A DNA stretch of 35,173 bases from Mycobacterium attenuatum (GTDB taxonomy: Bacteria > Actinomycetota > Actinomycetes > Mycobacteriales > Mycobacteriaceae): assembly GCF_900566085.1 (NCBI RefSeq), contig NZ_UPHT01000158.1:1-35173 (forward strand), in the 5' to 3' direction. Positions within the stretch are counted from its first letter, which is position 1; the number at the start of each line of letters is the position of its first letter. This document shows positions 15,535 through 23,929 of this stretch, piece by piece. Position numbers and translations under genes: made by a program. Under the pieces are notes generated by a model. It saw only the letters and a program-made list of their open reading frames with translations, had not been told where the DNA came from and searched no databases.

Positions 15535-17184
15535 ATGCGCCGCCAGGCGGGTCGGCCACCGCGCGCGCCGACGACCGTAGCCAGCACTCCTGCCAGAAGT
15601 CAGCAGCGTCTGGACGATGATGCCCGCACGGGCGGCAGCCCCGCCGGTCCGGACTGCCGGCTGGATTCCAGGCTTTTGCTGATCACCGCGACGTGCATGA
15701 TGCTGCCGCTGATGGTCACGCTGGACACCACGGTCGTCAACGTGGCGCAGCGGACGTTCATCGACGAGTTCTCGTCGGACCAGGCGGTGGTGGCCTGGGC
15801 GTCGACCGGTTACACCTTGGCGCTGGCGGCGGTGATTCCGCTCACCGGCTGGCTGGCCAATCGGTTGGGCACCAAGCGGCTCCTGATGGCCTCGGTGCTG
15901 ATGTTCACCGCGGGGTCATTGCTGTGCGCGCTGGCGTCGAATATCGGGCTGTTGGTGGCATTTCGGGCGGTGCAGGGTTTTGGCGGCGGGATGCTGTTGC
16001 CGCTGCAGCTGATCATCCTGGCGCGCGCGGCCGGTCCGGCGCGACTGGGCCGGGTGATGACGATCAGCATGATCACCGTGTTGCTAGCCCCCATCGTCGG
16101 GCCCATTCTGGGCGGCTGGCTGATCGATTCGTTCGGCTGGCAGTGGATCTTCCTGATCAACCTTCCGATCGGGGTGCTGACCCTGGTTCTGGCGGTGGTG
16201 ACGCTGCCCCGAGATGATTCGCTGCCCGCGGAGTCGCTGGACCTGGTCGGCATGGTGCTGCTGTCACCGGGGCTGGTGCTGCTTCTCTACGGTGTGTCGC
16301 AGCTGCCGGAGCGCGGCACCGTCGCCGACCCGCATGTCTGGGTGCCGGCGACCATGGGTGTGCTGCTGATCGGCGCTTTCGTGGTCCACGCGCTGCGCCG
16401 GACCGACTGTGTGCTGATCGACCTGCGGCTGCTCAGGAATCGTTCGGTGGCGGCGGCCAATGCCACCCGGTTTCTTTTCGCCGTCACCTTCTTCGGCAGC
16501 TGCCTGCTGTTTCCGGCGTACTTTCAGCAGGTACTCGGCAAAACTCCCATGCAGTCGGGGCTGCTTCTCATCCCGCAAACGGTGGCCGCTGCCATGGTGA
16601 TCCCGATCGTGGGACGGCTGATGGAATCCCGCGGACCGCGCGGCGTGGTGTTGGTCGGCATTGCGGTGACCGTGGTGGGCATGGCCATGTTTGCCCACGC
16701 CATCCGCCGCCAGGGGGTAGACCTCACGGTGCTGCTGGGCGGGCTCGGCCTTTTCGGCCTGGGCACCGCCTGCTTGATGGTTCCGGTGACCTGGTCTGCC
16801 GTGCAGACGCTGGATTCCAGTGAAGTGGCCCACGGCTCGACGCTGTTCAACGTCAACCACAACGTCGCCGCGTCCGTCGGCACGGCCTTGATGTCGGTGA
16901 TCCTCACCAGCCGGTTCAACGGCAGTGCCGCTATCGCCGCGGCCAGACAAGCCGACTCGGTGCGCGAGCACGCGGCCCGGCGAGGCTTGTCGGCCGACTT
17001 GTCCCAGCTGCCGTCGCCGGTGCTCGCGCCCCACTTCCAGGAGCAACTCGCCGACGATCTCGCGCTCTCCTACTCCGGGGTGTTCGGGGTCGCCATGGTG
17101 CTGACCGCGATGATCGCCATCCCGGCGTCGTTTCTGCCGAAGCGGACCACACCCCGGGTGAAGCTGCTGGAGGCCGATTCGTAG
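15535..17184 (+). CDS. DHA2-family (EmrB/QacA) MFS multidrug-type exporter
   Basis: ATG 15535 gives 549 residues; a GGAG lies 13 bases upstream, so the exact start is uncertain. After a ~45-residue Arg/Pro-rich cytoplasmic lead come fourteen predicted helices. The DHA2 motifs are visible: LDTTVVNVAQRTF in helix 1, GWLANRLGTKRLLMASV (motif A), FRAVQGFGGGMLLPL (motif B with its Arg), and APIVGPILGGWLIDSFGWQW (antiporter motif C). It is a proton antiporter expected in the plasma membrane, exporting hydrophobic compounds or a cell-envelope metabolite. No local regulator is adjacent. The upstream neighbour on the other strand is a dead gene. Confidence 0.92.
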   Translation: MRRQAGRPPRAPTTVASTPARSQQRLDDDARTGGSPAGPDCRLDSRLLLITATCMMLPLMVTLDTTVVNVAQRTFIDEFSSDQAVVAWASTGYTLALAAVIPLTGWLANRLGTKRLLMASVLMFTAGSLLCALASNIGLLVAFRAVQGFGGGMLLPLQLIILARAAGPARLGRVMTISMITVLLAPIVGPILGGWLIDSFGWQWIFLINLPIGVLTLVLAVVTLPRDDSLPAESLDLVGMVLLSPGLVLLLYGVSQLPERGTVADPHVWVPATMGVLLIGAFVVHALRRTDCVLIDLRLLRNRSVAAANATRFLFAVTFFGSCLLFPAYFQQVLGKTPMQSGLLLIPQTVAAAMVIPIVGRLMESRGPRGVVLVGIAVTVVGMAMFAHAIRRQGVDLTVLLGGLGLFGLGTACLMVPVTWSAVQTLDSSEVAHGSTLFNVNHNVAASVGTALMSVILTSRFNGSAAIAAARQADSVREHAARRGLSADLSQLPSPVLAPHFQEQLADDLALSYSGVFGVAMVLTAMIAIPASFLPKRTTPRVKLLEADS

Positions 17185-17220
17185 CACCCGCGCCCGGGTG
17201 AGCGGTGTCGCGGTGTCCGA

Positions 17221-17637
17221 TCAGTTGCCGCCGGCGGCCGGACGGGCATCCGCGGCGCCCATCTTCAGGATTGCCGCGGCCAACGGGTAGTCGGCGCCTT
17301 CGCGCTGCTCGATATAGCGCCGGATCCGTTCGTTGCCGAACAGCGCCACCCCGGCTTGCTCCATATATTGGCGCATTTCATCGATGTCGAGCAGGATCAG
17401 CTCGTCCTCACCGCGCCAGCCGAAGGCGATCTGCAGCACCCGCGGCGACAGCCCGAAGTATTCGCCGACCGCGATGAGCTCGGCGAAGTTGGGGAAGTCT
17501 TCGGCGTCCTTGCGCCGGGAGTAGGTGGCTTTGGGCAGTTTCAGCGCGGCGCCGATTTCGCCGTCCGGAACATCGCGGTTGAGCAGCCACTCCAGCACAC
17601 GACCAAGGTCCTTACCCGCTCGATTGAACCTTGGCAT
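17221..17637 (-). CDS. Small HTH-type DNA-binding protein
   Basis: This 138-residue protein starts MPRFNRAGKDLGRVLEWLLN. The segment VPDGEIGAALKLPKATYSRR followed by FPNFAELIAVGEYFGLSPRV has the form of a Cro/cI-like helix-turn-helix, followed by an acidic helical segment (ELILLDIDEMRQYMEQAG). Similar proteins occur widely in mycobacteria, some annotated as immunity-repressor-like regulators. I infer a transcriptional role; the target is unknown. It is divergent from the secreted-protein gene at 17846, and the 208-bp gap contains a short inverted repeat (TTTGG AA CCAAA) that may be an operator. Confidence 0.7.
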   Translation of the reverse strand: MPRFNRAGKDLGRVLEWLLNRDVPDGEIGAALKLPKATYSRRKDAEDFPNFAELIAVGEYFGLSPRVLQIAFGWRGEDELILLDIDEMRQYMEQAGVALFGNERIRRYIEQREGADYPLAAAILKMGAADARPAAGGN

Positions 17638-17845
17638 CTCATCAACGTAGTGCCAGTTCCGAAACTCGTCAACAGCGACGCGGTTTTGGAACCAAACCCA
17701 CCGCTACCCGATTTTAGATCGGTCTATGGGAGACTATTCCATTTTTGAAACCATTGACGTAAAGTGGGGACCGTGAGGCGCTGAGACGGCACGGAGGCCC
17801 GTCACGCGAAACGAGATCCTCACCGAACCAGATCGGGGTAACGCC

Positions 17846-18229
17846 ATGGCGAACGACGCAGCTACCAAGATCCACCCCGTGCCAGCACCCCGGCGCCGCG
17901 CCGTCGGGCGGCTGTCTCGGCTGGCCATTGTCGTCATCGCCGCGGCAGCCCTGCTGGCCTCCGCGCCCGCGGCCGCCGACGTCGCCGAGACCGGCCCGTC
18001 CTACCAATTGGGCTACACCAAGGCCGTTGAGGATGGCCGCTTCACGGTCAACAAAATGCGCGCCATGGGCTTCCCCGACGAAGCGATCGTCATCTCGAAC
18101 CAGGTACCCAAGGTCTGCGCCAGGGAACTGGCCTCCGTCCAGGGCGTTAAGGGTGTGAATGACGGCGACTTTCTGCGCGGGTGCGCCAGCGGGGTGCAAA
18201 GCCTGGTCGACGCCGGCCTGGCCTCCTGA
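17846..18229 (+). CDS. Small secreted protein with two cysteines
   Basis: This 127-residue protein has a clear Sec signal peptide: Arg-rich lead, hydrophobic core LAIVVIAAAALLASA, and a cleavage site probably after APAAA, near residue 44. The mature part of about 82 residues holds two cysteines (Cys91, Cys113), likely disulphide-bonded outside the cell, and a short helical domain with YTKAVEDGRFTVNKMRAMGF and GDFLRGCASGVQSL. The small size, late cysteines and Gly-Val-Gln ending resemble small exported mycobacterial proteins of unknown function. Nothing catalytic is visible. Confidence 0.8.
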   Translation: MANDAATKIHPVPAPRRRAVGRLSRLAIVVIAAAALLASAPAAADVAETGPSYQLGYTKAVEDGRFTVNKMRAMGFPDEAIVISNQVPKVCARELASVQGVKGVNDGDFLRGCASGVQSLVDAGLAS

Positions 18230-18312
18230 CACTCGCCGGCCGCACGCCCAAGTGACCGGCGACCCAACCCACCGGCTCCCAGGAAATTCCGACAATCAAT
18301 CGGCGCAACGCT

Positions 18313-18325
18313 TACGATGCCGACG
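18313..18325 (+). promoter_or_regulatory. Candidate -10 element for a leaderless transcript
   Basis: TACGAT (18313-18318) lies six bases before GTG 18325, and no ribosome site is seen between them. Transcription would then start at the start codon. The -35 side is not convincing. Confidence 0.35.
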
Positions 18326-18588
18326 TGGCCACACCAGAGGACCTTGACGGCGTTCTAGCAAATCTCAAAGAGCGCGTCGCCGCGGTGGAGAGAACGCAGG
18401 CCGACTACAGCTCTATGGTCGACGCCATCAAGGCCTTCGGCGAAACGCAGCAACTGCTTGCCGACGTGCTTCGGGATTATGCCGGTGAGATGAGAGCCAC
18501 AGCTGACGACTCCAACCAGCGCATCCGTGCGCTGGAAACCTCCGCCGCCGAGATCAAGAATCTGCTCAGCCGCGCACTCGAGCGCTGA
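18325..18588 (+). CDS. Small coiled-coil protein
   Basis: This 87-residue protein starts at GTG 18325. It is almost wholly helical with heptad spacing of Leu/Val/Ile: LDGVLANLKERVAAVERTQ, LLADVLRDYAGEM, RIRALETSAAEIKNLLSRAL. No cysteine, signal peptide or known motif is seen. A dimeric or tetrameric coiled coil, acting as an adaptor or structural protein, is the simplest reading. It stands alone between two oppositely arranged genes. Confidence 0.65.
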   Translation: MATPEDLDGVLANLKERVAAVERTQADYSSMVDAIKAFGETQQLLADVLRDYAGEMRATADDSNQRIRALETSAAEIKNLLSRALER

Positions 18589-18626
18589 TCGGGCAGCCGC
18601 GCGTTGTCCGAAGTGGCGGGCCTACG

Positions 18627-19502
18627 TCACGCGTCGTCGACCCGGCGAGCCAGGAAGTCCAAGACAGCGTCGGCGAAGATGTCGTTGCGGTCTCCGGCCA
18701 CCATGTGCCCGGCGCCGCGCACGTCGGTGAACTCCACCTGCGGAAAGCGCGCCAGGAATTCGTCAGCGCGCTCCTGACTGACCAGGTCGCTCATCTGCCC
18801 GCGAATAAGCAGCATGGGCACACCCGCGCGCAGGATCGCCTCGACAGCGGCGTACAGGCGGTCGGCCTCGGTCACCTCGATCGGCGGAAACGCCGCGGTT
18901 CCACTGATGAATTGCGGATCCCAGTGCCAATACCAGCGATCGCCGCGGCGGCGCAGATTGGTGGTCAGACCTTGCAGATCCGACGGCCGAGGACGATGCG
19001 GGTTGTACTCGGCGATCATGTCGGCAACTTCATCGAGTGAGCCGAACCCCGATTCCACCCGGTGGGCCATGAAGGCATGCACCCGATTCGCTCCGGAAGG
19101 GTCCATGTTCGGCACGATGTCCACCAGCACCACCGCGCTGGCGATGCCCGGCGCTAGCTCGCCGGCCAGCAGCATCGCGGTAAACCCGCCCAGCGAGGCA
19201 CCCACCAGCACCGGGCGCGGCGGCAGGCCGCGCAATAGTTCTTGGACATCGCCGGCAAAGGTCACGACGCGATAGTCACCTTCGCTGGACCAGTCCGATT
19301 CGCCATGGCCCCGCAAGTCGACGGTGACGGCTTGCCAACCCCGTTCGGCCACGGCGGCAGCCGCCCGGCCCCAGGAGCGACGGGTTTGTCCGCCCCCGTG
19401 CAGGAACACCACGGCGGGCTCCCGCGGATCACCCAATCGGTCTGCGACGATGCGGACACCACCCGGCCCCTGGATCGAGAACGATTCCGGCGCAGTCGTC
19501 AT
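18627..19502 (-). CDS. Alpha/beta hydrolase
   Basis: This 291-residue protein has the alpha/beta-hydrolase fold. The oxyanion segment is VVFLHGGGQTRRSW, the nucleophile elbow is VGASLGGF (Ser103), the acid is probably Asp239 in RGQMSDLV, and the catalytic His266 is in GAGHMVAGD. VDLRGHGESDW is the usual strand-4 block. The lack of a signal peptide indicates a cytoplasmic enzyme. Esterase, lyase-type hydrolase and cofactor-free haloperoxidase are all possible; the sequence does not decide. It follows the small repeat-protein gene by 46 bp on the same strand and may be co-transcribed with it. Confidence 0.9.
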   Translation of the reverse strand: MTTAPESFSIQGPGGVRIVADRLGDPREPAVVFLHGGGQTRRSWGRAAAAVAERGWQAVTVDLRGHGESDWSSEGDYRVVTFAGDVQELLRGLPPRPVLVGASLGGFTAMLLAGELAPGIASAVVLVDIVPNMDPSGANRVHAFMAHRVESGFGSLDEVADMIAEYNPHRPRPSDLQGLTTNLRRRGDRWYWHWDPQFISGTAAFPPIEVTEADRLYAAVEAILRAGVPMLLIRGQMSDLVSQERADEFLARFPQVEFTDVRGAGHMVAGDRNDIFADAVLDFLARRVDDA

Positions 19503-19548
19503 CAGCTGATGTTAAGACGCTCCGACGCGCGAGCCGATCGGGAGCCGA

Positions 19549-19761
19549 TCAGCGCCCCGCGTCCGCGGGTGTCAGCCGCTCGGGTGGTTCGGCCGGCGTC
19601 AGCCGCTCCGGCGGTTCGCTGGGGGTCAGCCGCTCGGGCGGCTCGGCTGGCGTCAGCCGCTCAGGCGCCTCCTGCGGCGTGCCTCGCTCCGGCGTCCCGG
19701 GATCGCCTGACCGCTCCACGTGCCGTCCGGCATCCGAGCCGAATGGCCCTGCGTCAGTCAT
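19549..19761 (-). CDS. Small protein with nonapeptide tandem repeats
   Basis: The start is ATG 19761, with GGAGGAG just upstream; this gives 70 residues, beginning MTDAGPFGSDAGRHVERSGD. The second half is four copies of a nine-residue unit of the type ERLTPAEPP, preceded by a degenerate fifth (ERGTPQEAP). Acidic, proline-rich and without hydrophobic segments, it is probably disordered. The repeats are also repeats in DNA (27 bp), so copy number may vary between strains. The function is unknown. It precedes the hydrolase gene on the same strand. Confidence 0.6.
   Translation of the reverse strand: MTDAGPFGSDAGRHVERSGDPGTPERGTPQEAPERLTPAEPPERLTPSEPPERLTPAEPPERLTPADAGR
19571..19678. repeat. Four 27-bp tandem repeats within a coding region
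   Basis: Four units begin at 19571, 19598, 19625 and 19652, each starting GTCAGCCGCTC. They encode the nonapeptide units of the small protein on the minus strand. Because 27 is a multiple of three, gain or loss of a unit would keep the frame. Confidence 0.9.
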
Positions 19762-20012
19762 GGTCACTCCTCCGGTTGGCTCGAACTGGGTTACCCACCC
19801 GTCCCACGCCCAAACGGCGCGCCGGGCCGCCGTTGCCGCGGCCGGTCGACACCGACGGGCGCACGCCCAGAACCCGACGTTGATTCGCCTGACACACCTG
19901 ACATCCGCGGCGTGGCGCGGCAAACGGATCCGCGTGCCGGGGCTGTGGGCTGGCTAATCTAGGCCGCGGGACTCGGCTCGGTCAGCCGACCCCCGACATT
20001 GAGGGGTGCGCG

Positions 20013-23000
20013 ATGGCATTCGAACAGCCGAAACCGGTGACCCAGCTGACGCTCGAGCTCCGGCTCGCCACGATGATGACGGGCGGGGTCAGTCTCGCGG
20101 TCTGGATGGCCGGCGTTGCGCGCGAGCTCAACCTGCTGGCGCAAGCCTCCCAATGGCGCCGGGCCGGCGGGACCTTCCCGACGCACAGCCGGCTCACCAC
20201 CGAGTCCACAAAATCCCTGCAGTGCTATGCCCAACTCATCGACCTGCTCGACATGATCGTCGACGTCGACATCCTGTCCGGGACAAGCGGTGGCGGCATC
20301 AACGCGGCGTTGCTTGCGTCGTCGCGCATCTCGGGCGCCGACCTCGGTGGGCTGCGTGATCTGTGGCTCGACCTCGGGTCCTTGACCGACCTGCTGCGAG
20401 ACCCGCGAGACGAGTTCACCCCGTCCCTGCTGTACGGCGACGAGAAGCTGTACGCCACGCTGGCAGCACAGTTACCCAGGCTCGAGGTCGGGCCGTTCCC
20501 GCCCACGGAATTTCCCGGGGGTACCCGCATCCCGTCAACGACCTTGTACGTCACCACCACCCTGCTGTCCGGAGAGGCGAGCAGCTTCACCGACTCGTTC
20601 GGCACCCGCGTGCAATACGTCAACCGGCGTGGGCTGTTCACCTTCACCGAGACCGACCTCTGCGACAAGGGCATCGCCCCGGCCCTGGCGCTGGCCGCGC
20701 GCAGCTCGGCGTCGTTTCCTCTCGCGTTCGAGCCGTCCTTCGTGCCCTTCATGAAGGGCATCCCCGCCCAGGGCGCCGTCCCGGCCCGGCCCCCGATGGC
20801 GCAGTACGCCAATATCACCCGTCCGCACTGGGTCGCCGACGGCAGCCTGCTCGACAACCGGCCCATTGACGTGTTGCTCAAGCGCATCTGCGACCGCCCC
20901 GCGCGGCGTCCGGTGCGCCGGGTGCTTCTGTTCGTTGTCCCGTCGTCCGGACCGGCACCGGACCTGATGCAGCAACCCGCGGTGGACAGCGCCGACCAGC
21001 GGCTGGGGCTCCTGGCCAGTCTCCTGCGGGATCTGGGCGCCATCACCACTCAGTCCATCGCGACCGACCTGCGGGCAATTCGCGGCCATCAGGATCGCGC
21101 GGCGGCGCGCATCGACGCCAAATTGCGTCTGGCGGAGCTGGCCGCGACGCTGCCGCAGGGCACTCGGCTACTGACGCCGCCACTGCTGAACGACTACCAG
21201 GCGCGCGAGGCACAGCACCACGCGCGCGAGCTGACCGACGCGCTGTTGCGCCAGCTCGGCAACTGGCCGCCGGCGTCGAGCGCCTCGACCCAACAGGTTC
21301 CGAAGAACTGGGAACCTGAACTGGCGCAGGTCGACACCGAGAAAGCGTGCCGACAACACATCACCGAGGCGCTCCTACATTGCTGGTCGCAACCGCCACA
21401 CCAGCCGCTGCCGGCGAGCACCGCCGACCTTGCCCGATACGGCCAGCCGGCCTACGAGCTTGCGAAAGGCAGTGCGCTGGCCGTCGCCCATGCGGCCTAT
21501 CACCTGGTGAAGTCCGACACCGACGTCGCCGAATTGGCGGCGCTGACGGCCGCCATCCACGCCGCCGGCCCGTCGCCCACCGCGGTCGATCTGGGTGATC
21601 TCGTTCGCGCGGTATGTGTGAACACGACCATCCGCGAAGGGTCGCTCAAGGATGCCGCCGCGTTGATCGCCGACGGCTATCTCCAACAGCTGGCGGTGCA
21701 ACAGGACGCCTGGGACCGGCTCGGCGAGGCGCTGGTTAACGGTTACGACACGCTGAAGGGGTTGTGCGCCAACGCCGCAGCGGCCGCCGGGGCGACGCAG
21801 CACTCGGTGGCCGCGCCCGACCGCGTTGGCCCCAGCGCGCTCGATACCTACCTGGATTACCTGGGAGCCGGGGCCGACCCGACGGCGATAGCGACGAAAC
21901 TGTTCGACCTGGCCGCGACGCAGCGCGCCATGCTGCCCGCAGATACGGGCATCGAGCAACCCGTCGAGCTCGTACAGGTCAGTGCCGATACCCGCAGCCT
22001 GCTTGCGCCCGACTTCCGCACGGCCCAGCAGAAACTCACCGGCATGCAGTTCCATGAGTTCGGAGCCTTCTACAAGCGGTCCTGGCGGGCCAACGACTGG
22101 ATGTGGGGACGGCTCGACGCAGCCGGCTGGCTGATCCATGTCCTGCTGAACCCCCGACGCGTGCACTGGATCACGCAGACCCGGGTCGGCACACCCGGAC
22201 CCGAAAGCCGCGCGCACTGGTTCGTGCGCCAACTCAAAGCCCTGGGCGCACCCGAGTTTCCGCGCGCGGGTTACCGGCTGCCAACTTTTGGTGGCGGGCC
22301 CGAGCAACTTCTGACCGAAGCCAGGGTGCTCGAGGAGCTGGCATTTCTGGACGACCCGACCGTGGCGCTGCCAACCAGCATTCCGCTGACGTCGCTGTGG
22401 CTGGCCCAGGCGTGGCAACAGCGAATACTCGATGAGGAGCTGGACGGGCTGGCCAATACGGTGATCGACCCACAGCCGGGAGAGCGTCCGGACTGGAGCC
22501 CGACGACGTCGCGCACCTGGGCCAAGAAGGTATTGGCCGCAAGCCCCGGGGACGCCAAATACGCTCTGCTGAACGACAACCCGATCGCGGGCGAAACGTT
22601 CGCCAGCGACAAGCGCTCGCCGCTGATGGCGCATACCCTTGCCAAGACCGTCGCGACCGCATCCGCGGCCGCCAGCTCGATCCGGTTGCTGCCCAGTGCC
22701 CTCAAACCATCGGTGGTCACCTTGCGGACCCTGGCGCTCGGTGGATACCGGGTGGTGTCGCTGACCAAAGGGATCGCCCGGACCACCATCATGATCGGGG
22801 CGATACTGCTGATCCTGGGGGTTGCCACCGCGATTCAGTCGGCAACGGTGCTCGGCGTCACCGGCCTGATCATGGCCGGAACCGGTAGTTACCTAATTGT
22901 CCTGGGAACCTGGCAGTTCTCGAGCAGGACGCTGTTTGCGATGCTGTCGGTCACGCTGGCCGGCGCGGTGCTCTCGCTGGCGACGCCCGTCGCACGCACC

Positions 23001-23147
23001 TGGCTGTTCGGCGACGCGGACCATCCGGGGCTGCTGGGCGCGAACATCTACTGGCTCGGCGAACAATGGTGGCGGCCCCTAATCGCCGTGGGCGCGGTCG
23101 CGCTGGGCATCACGGTCATCGCGGCCGCCAAGCCCGGACGCCGGTGA
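20013..23147 (+). CDS. Large patatin-like phospholipase with C-terminal membrane segments
   Basis: This 1044-residue protein has a patatin domain over roughly residues 10-310. The oxyanion-hole stretch is GGVSLAVWMAGVARE (24-38). The nucleophile is Ser92 in LSGTSGGGIN and the catalytic Asp276 is in VADGSLLDN, so the Ser-Asp dyad of patatin lipid acyl hydrolases is intact. A long helical middle region of unknown role follows. The last ~150 residues hold four hydrophobic segments (for example IMIGAILLILGVATAI and VTGLIMAGTGSYLIVL), so the protein is probably anchored with its catalytic part in the cytoplasm. This resembles the patatin-related/DUF3376 proteins of actinobacteria. The likely substrates are membrane phospholipids. 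The gene stands alone. Confidence 0.88.
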   Translation: MAFEQPKPVTQLTLELRLATMMTGGVSLAVWMAGVARELNLLAQASQWRRAGGTFPTHSRLTTESTKSLQCYAQLIDLLDMIVDVDILSGTSGGGINAALLASSRISGADLGGLRDLWLDLGSLTDLLRDPRDEFTPSLLYGDEKLYATLAAQLPRLEVGPFPPTEFPGGTRIPSTTLYVTTTLLSGEASSFTDSFGTRVQYVNRRGLFTFTETDLCDKGIAPALALAARSSASFPLAFEPSFVPFMKGIPAQGAVPARPPMAQYANITRPHWVADGSLLDNRPIDVLLKRICDRPARRPVRRVLLFVVPSSGPAPDLMQQPAVDSADQRLGLLASLLRDLGAITTQSIATDLRAIRGHQDRAAARIDAKLRLAELAATLPQGTRLLTPPLLNDYQAREAQHHARELTDALLRQLGNWPPASSASTQQVPKNWEPELAQVDTEKACRQHITEALLHCWSQPPHQPLPASTADLARYGQPAYELAKGSALAVAHAAYHLVKSDTDVAELAALTAAIHAAGPSPTAVDLGDLVRAVCVNTTIREGSLKDAAALIADGYLQQLAVQQDAWDRLGEALVNGYDTLKGLCANAAAAAGATQHSVAAPDRVGPSALDTYLDYLGAGADPTAIATKLFDLAATQRAMLPADTGIEQPVELVQVSADTRSLLAPDFRTAQQKLTGMQFHEFGAFYKRSWRANDWMWGRLDAAGWLIHVLLNPRRVHWITQTRVGTPGPESRAHWFVRQLKALGAPEFPRAGYRLPTFGGGPEQLLTEARVLEELAFLDDPTVALPTSIPLTSLWLAQAWQQRILDEELDGLANTVIDPQPGERPDWSPTTSRTWAKKVLAASPGDAKYALLNDNPIAGETFASDKRSPLMAHTLAKTVATASAAASSIRLLPSALKPSVVTLRTLALGGYRVVSLTKGIARTTIMIGAILLILGVATAIQSATVLGVTGLIMAGTGSYLIVLGTWQFSSRTLFAMLSVTLAGAVLSLATPVARTWLFGDADHPGLLGANIYWLGEQWWRPLIAVGAVALGITVIAAAKPGRR

Positions 23148-23153
23148 AACCCG

Positions 23154-23843
23154 CTACACAGCACGAATCCCGTTGTAGAGCACCATCACTCCGATCAAGA
23201 CCAAGACCACCGCGAGCATCGCGGCGTGGTTTTTGGCCATCCAGTCTTTGAGCCGGGTCAGCGGCTCGTCAAGACGGTCAGCGGCACTCAGGTAACCCAC
23301 TATCGGGAAGGCGACGGTCGACGCGCAGAGGACGACGAAGATCGCCGCGCAGATCCCCTTGCCCGCCACGCCGAGTGCACTGGTGCCGATAGCCAATCCG
23401 CCCGCCAGGCAGATGATCAGTACCTCGGGTCGCGCCACCACCAGCACCGACGCTGTGATGGCCGCGCGCCGCGGCGTGATCGTGGCGAACGACCGCATCC
23501 AGCGCGGCGACTCGGCGTGGCCGTGGCGGGTCGCCCAACGGTAGCCACCGAACAGGATCAGCGCCGAACCAAGGACCACCCGCGCCCAGGAAGCCCAGGC
23601 CGGCGGCGTCCGGTGCAGGCCGCCGAGTAGGCCCGACCCCGCGACGAAGATCGCGGTCACCGCGGCCAGACCCAGCAGCCAGCCGCCCAGGAACGCCAGG
23701 CCCGTTGGGCGCGGCCGCGGCGCATGCAGAACCAGTACCGCCGGGATGACCGTCAGCGGCGAAACCGCCACCACGAGCGCGAGGGGAACCAGGCTGGTCA
23801 GCACCGCGCCCCAAGTTGCCGTCACGGCCTGCAATCTTCGCAT
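23154..23843 (-). CDS. GAP/Sap-family membrane protein (glycolipid-addressing type)
   Basis: ATG 23843 gives 229 residues; GTG 23825 is an alternative start. Six hydrophobic segments can be counted, among them SLVPLALVVAVSPLTVIPAV, AFLGGWLLGLAAVTAIFVAG and AMLAVVLVLIGVMVLYNGI. The SPLTVIPAVLVLHAPRPRP block and GGWLLGL resemble the GAP family (GPL-addressing proteins of mycobacteria, related to LysE-type exporters), some of which help move glycolipids to the cell surface. No glycolipid genes lie next to it, so the cargo is unknown. It converges on the patatin gene with 6 bp between stops. Confidence 0.75.
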   Translation of the reverse strand: MRRLQAVTATWGAVLTSLVPLALVVAVSPLTVIPAVLVLHAPRPRPTGLAFLGGWLLGLAAVTAIFVAGSGLLGGLHRTPPAWASWARVVLGSALILFGGYRWATRHGHAESPRWMRSFATITPRRAAITASVLVVARPEVLIICLAGGLAIGTSALGVAGKGICAAIFVVLCASTVAFPIVGYLSAADRLDEPLTRLKDWMAKNHAAMLAVVLVLIGVMVLYNGIRAV

Positions 23844-23914
23844 CGACCGGCCACCCCGGCCCGCCCCGGGGTTCGATCTGCACGAGATTCGTCCGCACGA
23901 GCAATGATCGGGTC

Positions 23915-23929
23915 TATGATCCGGCGTTG
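23915..23929 (+). promoter_or_regulatory. Candidate -10 element of the exporter gene
   Basis: TATGAT (23915-23920) lies eight bases before GTG 23929, so the transcript would have almost no leader. No -35 with normal spacing is clear. Confidence 0.35.

Noticed and set aside
17670..17710. Inverted repeat TTTGG AA CCAAA as an operator of the HTH protein
   Set aside because: The arms are only five bases long, and nothing else supports it.
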